Shown one piece after another: positions 24,488 to 31,550 of a stretch of 33,341 bases of DNA (the stretch's first letter is position 1; each line of letters begins with the position of its first letter). The notes below the pieces were generated by a model. The model was not told the DNA's origin. It did no database searches and saw only the letters and a program-made list of their open reading frames with translations. The position numbers were made by a program, and so were the translations under genes. The stretch covers positions 1-33,341 of the forward strand of contig JAFLJT010000327.1 of NCBI GenBank assembly GCA_022712855.1, written 5' to 3'. Source of the stretch: Pseudodesulfovibrio sp. GTDB lineage: Bacteria; Desulfobacterota; Desulfovibrionia; Desulfovibrionales; Desulfovibrionaceae.

Positions 24488-26077
24488 TTACGCATCCTCG
24501 CAGGTAAAATCGTCGTCATCATCGTCATGCAATTCCAGATCGAGAGCACCGCAGTAAAGCGCCTCTTGCAGATCAGCCTGCACCATGGGTAATCCCCAAA
24601 GAATAGGTGAAAATCCGCGCCAACGTCTGCCGACGAACGATTGTAATTCTTCAATGCCCTTGGCTTCGGAAACATACCCTTCATCATAGAGATGTCCGGT
24701 AATCCGCAGCCCGCAGAAGCCGCCCTGACACGGGCCTTTACCGACGCGACTACGCATCCCGATGGCCTTGAGTATAGAATTACCGTGCATGCCGCCCATG
24801 TTTTCAACAATGGCATTAATGGCATTGCGCGACACCATCTCGCATTCGCAGAGGATAAGATCATCAGCGTCACGGTTCTGAATCCACGACTTAGGCCCAA
24901 GGCCCGGCTCGGTCCAGCGCCCCATGGTGGACGGCGGCAACGGCTCGGTGCGCGTGGTGCACTTGGCATCCACACCGAGTTTGGCGCAGACCATGTCCGC
25001 TGTTCGCTCGGCCATGAGTCGATAGGTCGTCAGCTTGCCACCAGTGATGGTGATGAAGTTGTCCACATCGTCACGAGCATGGTCAATGAGCGAGAAATTT
25101 CGGCTGACGTTCCGCGCATCACCGCTGTCGCCAAGCAGCACGAGCGGTCGCACACCTGCATAGGCGCGGATATAGCGAGTGGTGTCCAACACTGGAATCA
25201 TGGCGCGGGCGTCTTCGATAATAGAATTAGTCTCAGCCACCGAAGGCCTACAAAGATCAGGAGAATCAATGGTCACCGAGGTCGTTCCGAGCACGGAAAC
25301 CGTACCGCCGGGAACAAGAATGTCTGAGTCTGCCGCTTTGCGAAGTCGGTTAACCACACGTTTGGTGATACGATCCTGAGTGATGAGAAGGCTGCCGGAA
25401 GAATACAAAATATTGATATGCGCCCCGGCCAGTGCGGCGACGATACCCGCCCAAGCGCCTGTAGCGTTGACCACGATCTCGGCCTCCACAGCAAACTGTT
25501 CACCTGTGGTTTGGTCGAGGAAGGTTGAACGTTGTATACGTCCATTATCCTTTGAAAAATCTATAAGTTTGGCATTCCTGAGATACTGTCCACCCAAGGC
25601 GACGGATTGGGCCAGATTATCCAGCGAGAGCATGAACGGATCGACCGCCCCATCTTCAACACTATAGGCAGCAATGAGCTTGTCGGACAGGACCGGCTCC
25701 AGCTCCCTGGCTTCACGGATATCAATCTCATGAGCAGGGACGTCGCTGGCATCGCACATACTCTGAAAGTCAGCGATGTACTTTTCATCATCACCTTCCA
25801 CAGCCACGAACAAACCGCCCGTATCTTCAATACATTGCGGCGCGAGCTTTTTGAGAATGGCACCCTCTTCGCGGCACTCAATTGCGGATTCGGCATCGGA
25901 CGCAACATACCGCGCCCCACTGTGCAGCAGGCCGTGATTGCCGCCGGATGCTCCGGCATTGATATCTCGGCGTTCGGCCAAAAGGCATGGGATTCCCCGC
26001 AAGGCAAGGTCGCGCGCCAAGCCTGTGCCGGTGGCACCGCCACCGAGAATGAGAATCCTGGTTTCTATCACTTTCAT
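24488..26077 (-). CDS. glpA: anaerobic glycerol-3-phosphate dehydrogenase subunit A (FAD, with BFD [2Fe-2S] domain)
   Basis: A 529-residue catalytic subunit that oxidises sn-glycerol-3-phosphate to dihydroxyacetone phosphate. The FAD Rossmann motif LILGGGATGTGLARD is at residues 9-23. GASGGNHGLLHSGARY follows (42-57), and YAGVRPL and ITGGKLTTYR (344-353) are typical of the GlpA/GlpD family. The C-terminus has a BFD-type [2Fe-2S] domain with Cys410, Cys412, Cys450 and Cys455, present in GlpA but not GlpD. The tail contains six consecutive Asp residues (518-523) and ends FTCEDA, which is unusual. AAGGAT precedes the ATG. It is the first gene of the minus-strand glp operon and divergent from glpR. 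Confidence 0.97.
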   Translation of the reverse strand: MKVIETRILILGGGATGTGLARDLALRGIPCLLAERRDINAGASGGNHGLLHSGARYVASDAESAIECREEGAILKKLAPQCIEDTGGLFVAVEGDDEKYIADFQSMCDASDVPAHEIDIREARELEPVLSDKLIAAYSVEDGAVDPFMLSLDNLAQSVALGGQYLRNAKLIDFSKDNGRIQRSTFLDQTTGEQFAVEAEIVVNATGAWAGIVAALAGAHINILYSSGSLLITQDRITKRVVNRLRKAADSDILVPGGTVSVLGTTSVTIDSPDLCRPSVAETNSIIEDARAMIPVLDTTRYIRAYAGVRPLVLLGDSGDARNVSRNFSLIDHARDDVDNFITITGGKLTTYRLMAERTADMVCAKLGVDAKCTTRTEPLPPSTMGRWTEPGLGPKSWIQNRDADDLILCECEMVSRNAINAIVENMGGMHGNSILKAIGMRSRVGKGPCQGGFCGLRITGHLYDEGYVSEAKGIEELQSFVGRRWRGFSPILWGLPMVQADLQEALYCGALDLELHDDDDDDFTCEDA

Positions 26078-26331
26078 CGTGCTGAATCCTTAGAAACATA
26101 CGTTAAACGTCTATCAGTCACATATACATCTAACTGCGCGTGTTTTCTTTTCTCTTGTAGCAAAAAAATGAACATGCTAAGAATAAAACTACCTTAATAC
26201 CCTTTTAAGCACAAAAGACAGGAATAAAGTAGCAAAAAGCCACAATTGCGTCATTCTTTTTTTTCACTTTCGGTCAAAAACCACACTATTTTCTTTTCAT
26301 TATTGAACATAATTCCGGTTACGAGGATACA
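26078..26331. promoter_or_regulatory. divergent glpA / glpR control region with repeated motifs
   Basis: A 254-base AT-rich gap between divergent glpA and glpR. It holds two direct copies of GTAGCAAAAA (26157-26166 and 26229-26238) and two copies of TGAACAT (26169-26175 and 26304-26310). GAACAT is half of the E. coli GlpR operator, and the second copy lies 22 bases before the glpR start, where a repressor could block it. I cannot place -35/-10 boxes with confidence. Confidence 0.5.
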
Positions 26332-27141
26332 ATGACAGGACGAGTCACTAAAAAAACAGCAGAAGAAGGCGGCAAACACGCTTCTGTCCGCATTCGTCAC
26401 GGCAAGATAGTCAATCTTGCCCGCGAACAAGGATTTGTTGCTATCGGCACTCTGGCCGAAACTTTTGAGGTCACACCACAGACCATCCGCAGAGACATAA
26501 ACATCCTTTGCAAGCAGGGATTGCTCCAACGCCACCACGGCGGAGCCGGCCCCATGCTCAGTACGGAAAACGTCGACTACACCGACCGCAAAATCCTCTG
26601 CCTGCGCGAAAAACAGATCATCGCAAAACTGGTAGCCCAGCACATCCCGCCCCGATCATCTCTCTTCATTAACATGGGTACAACCACCGAGGCCGTCGCC
26701 AAGGAACTTGTACACCATGACCGCCTCAGAGTTATCACGAACAACCTCAATGTCGCAAAAACTCTCAGTGGTAACAGTGAGATGGAAATAATTATCACTG
26801 GCGGAATGGTCCGTCACAAAGACTGCGGAATCGTCGGAGAAGCGGCCATTGATTTCATTCGACAATTCAAAGTGGATTACGGGATCATCGGTATCAGCGG
26901 TGTGGATATGGACGGAACACTTCTCGATTTTGATTACCGCGAAGTGACCGCAGCCCGCTCGATCATGGAAAATTCTCGCAAAGTTTTCCTGGTCACTGAC
27001 CACACCAAGTTCGGCAGGAACGCCATGGTCAGACTCGGCAGCATTGAAGAGATCGACGCCATGTTCACCAACAAGATGCCACCACCCGAACTGGTTGAGG
27101 CATTGAAGCATAATAACGTTGAACTGCACGTAGCAGAATGA
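26332..27141 (+). CDS. glpR: DeoR-family transcriptional regulator, probable glycerol regulon repressor
   Basis: A 269-residue DeoR-family repressor. The N-terminal winged helix (about 22-75) has LAETFEVTPQTIRRDINIL followed by RHHGGA, the family's recognition segment. The sensor domain (about 90-255) has the sugar-phosphate isomerase-like fold with INMGTTTEAVA, VITNNLNVA, IITGGMVRHKD and GISGVDMDGTLLDFD. E. coli GlpR responds to glycerol-3-phosphate; the location between the two glp arms supports the same here. GAGGAT precedes the ATG. It is divergent from glpA and 148 bases before glpS. The first 20 residues are a charged extension beyond the usual DeoR start. Confidence 0.93.
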   Translation: MTGRVTKKTAEEGGKHASVRIRHGKIVNLAREQGFVAIGTLAETFEVTPQTIRRDINILCKQGLLQRHHGGAGPMLSTENVDYTDRKILCLREKQIIAKLVAQHIPPRSSLFINMGTTTEAVAKELVHHDRLRVITNNLNVAKTLSGNSEMEIIITGGMVRHKDCGIVGEAAIDFIRQFKVDYGIIGISGVDMDGTLLDFDYREVTAARSIMENSRKVFLVTDHTKFGRNAMVRLGSIEEIDAMFTNKMPPPELVEALKHNNVELHVAE

Positions 27142-27289
27142 CACCGTTCTGGGCATGTTACATAATGGGGAAATAAAAGACGTCCATGCTTTTGCGTTTT
27201 CACTTGCGAACATTTTACGGCGATGATAAAGCATTATGTAGCAATTTGACGAAAATTTTGACCGGAATAGACCACCGGGAGAGCGACTC
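27142..27289 (+). promoter_or_regulatory. glpS leader: candidate promoter with GlpR-like half-site
   Basis: TTGCGA (27204-27209) and TAAAGC (27227-27232) are 17 bases apart. CGAACAT (27207-27213), an exact E. coli GlpR half-site, overlaps the -35 box. GTAGCAATTT (27238-27247) resembles the two GTAGCAAAAA copies upstream of glpR. ACATAATG (near 27158) and CATTATGT (27232-27239) form a widely spaced inverted repeat. The transporter genes may therefore have their own glycerol-regulated promoter. Confidence 0.4.
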
Positions 27290-28369
27290 ATGAGTTTAAA
27301 ACTCAAAGACATCAATAAATTGGTAGGACAAGATGTCCACCTCAAAGACATCAATCTGGAGTTTGAATCCAGTTCTCGCTACGTGATCCTTGGCCGGACA
27401 CTGGCGGGAAAGACGTCTCTTTTACGCATCATGGCAGGCCTTGATCGTCCCACGACCGGAACAATCACCGCCGATGGCGTGGATGTGACCGGCGTGTCCG
27501 TACGCAAGCGCAGCATCGCCATGGTGTATCAACAATTTATCAACTACCCCTCGCAGACCATCTACGAGAACATCGCCTCACCCTTGAAAATCCAGGGCCT
27601 TAAAAAGGCGGAGATCAGAGCCAAGGTGATGGAAGCGGCGTCAATGCTGCACATCGAGCATCTCCTGGACAGACTGCCAGCCGAATTATCGGGTGGTCAG
27701 CAACAGCGCACGGCCATTGCCAGAGCGCTGGTCAAGGATGTGGACCTGCTTCTGCTCGACGAACCGCTGGTTAACCTCGACTACAAGCTGCGCGAAGAGC
27801 TTCGTGACGAGTTGCAAAAGATTTTCATCGAGCGCGATTCGGTCGTTGTCTACACCACCACCGAACCGACGGAAGCCCTCATGCTTGGTGGCAACGTCAT
27901 CGTCATGCACGAAGGCCGTATTCTCCAAATCGGGGAAACAGCCGATGTCTACCAGAACCCGGCCACCACGCAGGTTGCCGAGGTCTTCAGCGATCCGCCC
28001 ATCAACTTCATGCATGGAGCTATCGCTGTTGGAAAGGTGACCATGGACAGTGGTTTCGGGTTTGAAGCAACTGCAAGGATGAACGACCTCGGCCCGGGTG
28101 AATACACCTTCGGCATTCGCTCAAACCAGCTCAGCATAAGCAGCGATAATGACGAGAATGCACGCCTCACAGGCACTGTTGCACTGTCGGAAATCAATGG
28201 TTCTGAAACATTTATCCACTTCAAACATGATGACGAAACGATCGTTGTTCAGGACGACGGTGTCCACATGCATGAGGTCGGAACCGAGGTGCACGTCTAT
28301 GTTCACCCCAGTAATTTTTACGTGTTCAACAAGGCGGGCGAGCTTCTTATCTCGCCGCACAATGACTAG
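27290..28369 (+). CDS. glpS: glycerol ABC transporter ATP-binding subunit GlpS (no H-loop His)
   Basis: A 359-residue cytoplasmic ATPase of the MalK-like, TOBE-containing class. The Walker A position reads GRTLAGKT (35-42, Leu38 in place of the usual Gly). Q-loop Gln81/82, an intact signature LSGGQ (133-137) and Walker B LLLLDE (153-158) are present. The H-loop His is replaced by Thr191 (YTTTEPTEA). Residues after about 235 form the regulatory TOBE domain. It pairs with GlpT, whose defects are complementary. GGGAGAG precedes the ATG. It is the first gene of glpSTPQ-DUF2160-glpV, the order known from the Rhizobium glycerol transporter. Confidence 0.93.
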   Translation: MSLKLKDINKLVGQDVHLKDINLEFESSSRYVILGRTLAGKTSLLRIMAGLDRPTTGTITADGVDVTGVSVRKRSIAMVYQQFINYPSQTIYENIASPLKIQGLKKAEIRAKVMEAASMLHIEHLLDRLPAELSGGQQQRTAIARALVKDVDLLLLDEPLVNLDYKLREELRDELQKIFIERDSVVVYTTTEPTEALMLGGNVIVMHEGRILQIGETADVYQNPATTQVAEVFSDPPINFMHGAIAVGKVTMDSGFGFEATARMNDLGPGEYTFGIRSNQLSISSDNDENARLTGTVALSEINGSETFIHFKHDDETIVVQDDGVHMHEVGTEVHVYVHPSNFYVFNKAGELLISPHND

Positions 28370-28380
28370 CCGGAGATCAC

Positions 28381-29466
28381 ATGGCGCGTATTGAACTCAA
28401 CGAAATCAAGCACAGCTACCATCCCAATCCGACGGATGATGAAGACTTCGCTCTGAAGCGTATTCACACGGTATGGGAAGATGGCGGTGCCTATGCACTT
28501 CTTGGCCCCTCAGGCTGCGGGAAAACGACAATGCTGAATATCATTTCAGGCTTGCTCAAACCCTCGCACGGGAGCATCAGTTATGATGATACCGATGTTT
28601 CAGCCATGCAGCCGGAAGATCGGAATATCGCCCAGGTTTTCCAGTTCCCGGTTTTGTATGACACGATGACTGTCTATCAAAACCTCGCTTTCCCGCTCAA
28701 AAACCGGGGCGTTGCCAAAGCGGACATCGACAAGCGTGTTGATGAAATCGCCGAGGCGCTGGACCTGAAACAGGACCTCCACAAGCGTGCTTCCGGACTT
28801 TCCGCAGACGCAAAACAGAAAATATCCCTTGGCCGAGGCCTGGTCAGAAGTGACGTCGCCGCCATCCTTTTTGATGAGCCGCTGACCGTCATCGACCCCC
28901 ACCTCAAGTGGGACCTGCGCCGCAAACTCAAGGAAATCCACAAAGAATTCAAGCTGACCATGATTTACGTCACCCATGATCAGGTGGAGGCAATGACCTT
29001 CGCCGACCAGATTGTGGTCATGTATGAAGGTGAGATCGTTCAGACAGGCACCCCTGAGGAACTGTTTGAGACTCCCGAACATACATTCGTCGGCTACTTC
29101 ATAGGCAGCCCCGGCATGAACTTCCTCGAATGCACGGTGGATGGCGCACTGGCTCTGGTGGGTGGCGAGACTATCCCCATCATCCCGTCGTATGCCGATA
29201 AGGCCATGCGCGCGGGTGGCAAGCTCAAGATCGGCATTCGGCCCATGTATGTCGGCCTTCATGCCGAAGCAGTTGAAGACGGTATTGCCGCTGAAGTTAT
29301 CAATATCGAAGATCAAGGGTTCTGCAAAATTGTCACTGCAAAGTTCGGCGACAATGCGATCAAAGCTCGAATCAAAGACGACCGAAGCATTCCTGATGGC
29401 AAATGTTGGCTGACCTTCCCGCCGGAGAAGACAAAGCTCTACTGCGACGAAAGACTGGTCAAGTAA
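28381..29466 (+). CDS. glpT: glycerol ABC transporter ATP-binding subunit GlpT (degenerate signature)
   Basis: A 361-residue MalK-like ATPase. Walker A GPSGCGKT (42-49), Q-loop Gln88, Walker B AILFDE (161-166) and H-loop His199 (VTHDQVEAM) are intact. The ABC signature reads LSADA (140-144) with KQK following, instead of LSGGQQQR. A TOBE domain follows from about residue 235. In the GlpS-GlpT pair the GlpT Walker A/B and His would meet the intact GlpS signature and form one good ATP site; the opposite site would be degenerate. GGAG precedes the ATG, 11 bases after glpS. It should not be confused with the unrelated E. coli glycerol-3-phosphate antiporter that shares the name. Confidence 0.93.
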   Translation: MARIELNEIKHSYHPNPTDDEDFALKRIHTVWEDGGAYALLGPSGCGKTTMLNIISGLLKPSHGSISYDDTDVSAMQPEDRNIAQVFQFPVLYDTMTVYQNLAFPLKNRGVAKADIDKRVDEIAEALDLKQDLHKRASGLSADAKQKISLGRGLVRSDVAAILFDEPLTVIDPHLKWDLRRKLKEIHKEFKLTMIYVTHDQVEAMTFADQIVVMYEGEIVQTGTPEELFETPEHTFVGYFIGSPGMNFLECTVDGALALVGGETIPIIPSYADKAMRAGGKLKIGIRPMYVGLHAEAVEDGIAAEVINIEDQGFCKIVTAKFGDNAIKARIKDDRSIPDGKCWLTFPPEKTKLYCDERLVK

Positions 29467-29478
29467 CGGGAGGCTATA

Positions 29479-30351
29479 ATGAGTAAATGGGAAAATAATA
29501 GAGCATGGTTTTTCATCCTCCCGGTCTTTGTCATCGTGGCATTCAGCGCAATCATTCCGCTGATGACCGTTGTGAACTACTCGGTGCAGGATATTTTCGG
29601 CCCCGGCCAGCGATTCTTCGTCGGCCTCGAATGGTTTAGGGAAGTTTTACTGGATACCCGACTGCATGACGCCCTGTGGCGACAGTTGACATTTTCGGGA
29701 TTGGTTCTGCTTATCGAGATGCCACTGGGCGTCGCCATAGCACTCACAATGCCGAAAAAGGGCTGGGCATCGTCTTTATGTCTGGTCATTCTGGCACTGC
29801 CGCTCCTTATACCCTGGAACGTCATCGGGACAATCTGGATAATTTTCACCAGGCCGGATATCGGCCTGATGGGTTCGCTGATCAACAGTGCCGGAATCTC
29901 GTTTGATCACACTGCCAACGCCTTTGACGCATGGACAACGCTCATGCTCATGGAAGTTTGGCACTGGACGCCACTGGTTGTCCTTCTCGCCTTTGCTGGT
30001 CTTCGGGCCATCCCGGAAGCCTACTATCAGGCGGCCAAAATCGATGGCGCATCACCATGGGCCATCTTCCGATACATCCAGTTGCCAAAGATGCGTGGCG
30101 TCTTGACCATCGCCTTGCTGCTTAGGTTCATGGACAGCTTCCTGATTTATGCCGAGCCTTTTGTACTCACAGGTGGCGGCCCTGGTAACGCAACGACATT
30201 CCTTTCAATTTATCTCGTGAAGATAGCTGTCGGCCAGTTCGATCTCGGCCCGGCTGCGGCATTCTCGCTCATATACTTCCTCATCATCCTGTTGTTCTGC
30301 TGGTTATTCTATCAAGCACTCCAGGCAGTCGAAGGAGGAGAAAAATCATGA
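29479..30351 (+). CDS. glpP: glycerol ABC transporter permease GlpP
   Basis: A 290-residue inner-membrane permease of the MalF/UgpA type with about six membrane helices. The EAA loop that contacts the ATPase is at about 180-203 (EAYYQAAKIDGASPWAIF). VLTGGGPGNATTFLSIY is the typical post-loop segment of sugar/polyol permeases. GGGAGG precedes the ATG, 12 bases after glpT. Its stop overlaps the start of glpQ (ATGA), so the two permeases are coupled and presumably form the heterodimeric channel. Confidence 0.95.
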   Translation: MSKWENNRAWFFILPVFVIVAFSAIIPLMTVVNYSVQDIFGPGQRFFVGLEWFREVLLDTRLHDALWRQLTFSGLVLLIEMPLGVAIALTMPKKGWASSLCLVILALPLLIPWNVIGTIWIIFTRPDIGLMGSLINSAGISFDHTANAFDAWTTLMLMEVWHWTPLVVLLAFAGLRAIPEAYYQAAKIDGASPWAIFRYIQLPKMRGVLTIALLLRFMDSFLIYAEPFVLTGGGPGNATTFLSIYLVKIAVGQFDLGPAAAFSLIYFLIILLFCWLFYQALQAVEGGEKS

Positions 30352-31151
30352 TTATACGCAAAAGAACCATTGCACTGATTATCTATCTGGGCCTGTTATT
30401 CCTGCCCATTTACTGGATGCTCAACATGTCGCTCCGCACCAATGCGGATATCATGAATGTATTCGCCTGGTATCCGAGCGATCCCACCTTTGCCAACTAC
30501 ATGAAGATCTTCACCGATCCGTCGTGGTACAATGGATATATCAACTCGATCATCTACGTAACGATGAACACGGGTATATCCTTGCTGGTCGCGCTCCCTG
30601 CGGCGTATGCTTTCTCACGATACCGTTTTATCGGTGACAAACATGTCTTCTTCTGGCTGCTGACCAACCGCATGGCCCCGCCTGCTGTTTTCCTGCTGCC
30701 CTTCTTCCAGTTGTATTCGACATTCGGCCTGATCGATACCCACATCGCGGTCGCGCTGGCGCATTGCCTGTTCAACGTCCCGCTGTCGGTCTGGATTCTC
30801 GAAGGATTCATGGGCGGCATTCCCAAGGAGATAGATGAAACGGCCTTCATTGACGGGTACAGCTTCCCGCGCTTCTTTATCCGAGTCTTCATCCCGCTTA
30901 TTCGTGCAGGTATCGGCGTCACCGCGTTCTTCTGTTTCATGTTCAGCTGGGTGGAACTCCTCCTCGCACGGACACTGACGACCACGGCTGCCAAGCCCAT
31001 CGCGGCGACCATGACACGCACAGTAAGTGCCACCGGACTGGACTGGGGCCTGCTGGCCGCTGCCGGTATCCTGACCATCGTCCCCGGCGCACTGGTCATC
31101 TACTTTGTCCGTAACAACCTCGCCAAGGGCTTTGCCCTGGGTCGAGTCTAA
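30348..31151 (+). CDS. glpQ: glycerol ABC transporter permease GlpQ
   Basis: A 267-residue inner-membrane permease of the MalG/UgpE type with about six helices. The EAA loop is at about 161-184 (EIDETAFIDGYSFPRFFIRV). The ATG overlaps the glpP stop by four bases, and a GGAGGAG ribosome site lies inside the end of glpP. It forms the second half of the membrane channel. It is not the glycerophosphodiester phosphodiesterase that E. coli calls GlpQ. Confidence 0.95.
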   Translation: MIIRKRTIALIIYLGLLFLPIYWMLNMSLRTNADIMNVFAWYPSDPTFANYMKIFTDPSWYNGYINSIIYVTMNTGISLLVALPAAYAFSRYRFIGDKHVFFWLLTNRMAPPAVFLLPFFQLYSTFGLIDTHIAVALAHCLFNVPLSVWILEGFMGGIPKEIDETAFIDGYSFPRFFIRVFIPLIRAGIGVTAFFCFMFSWVELLLARTLTTTAAKPIAATMTRTVSATGLDWGLLAAAGILTIVPGALVIYFVRNNLAKGFALGRV

Positions 31152-31169
31152 TCGAGCGAGGAGAAAGAT

Positions 31170-31448
31170 ATGAATCTTGAATGGATGGCATGGACACCGG
31201 TCACAGCCGGGTTCTTCATCACCATCGCCCTTATCCTCATCGGAATGACAATATGGGAGATCAAATCCCCGTGTGTGGCGCGACGAGGCTTATTGCCCCT
31301 GATCACAACTCGCGGAGATCGTCTTTTCATCGGACTGCTCGGAAGTGCGTACATCCACCTGTCATGGGTGGGGCTGACAGACTTCCCCTTATGGATTGCA
31401 ACGGTAATATCCGTCTGTTTTCTCACTGCTCTCATGCGTTGGGGATAG
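31170..31448 (+). CDS. small membrane protein, DUF2160 family
   Basis: A 92-residue hydrophobic protein with three predicted membrane helices (about 11-31, 52-70 and 72-91) joined by a charged loop (KSPCVARRG ... TTRGDR). I recognise it as DUF2160, which accompanies glpSTPQV-type glycerol importers. GAGGAG precedes the ATG, 18 bases after glpQ. Its role is unproven; an accessory transporter subunit is a reasonable guess because it sits between the permeases and the binding protein. Confidence 0.9.
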   Translation: MNLEWMAWTPVTAGFFITIALILIGMTIWEIKSPCVARRGLLPLITTRGDRLFIGLLGSAYIHLSWVGLTDFPLWIATVISVCFLTALMRWG

Positions 31449-31550
31449 CCCTGATCTGAGAGTTCCCGAACTGGGAATTGAGAAAACAACGGTCTGTTTT
31501 ACAGTACTAGAGGTTGAGGTGTTTTTTTTAATCAGCATGCGGAGGTACGT

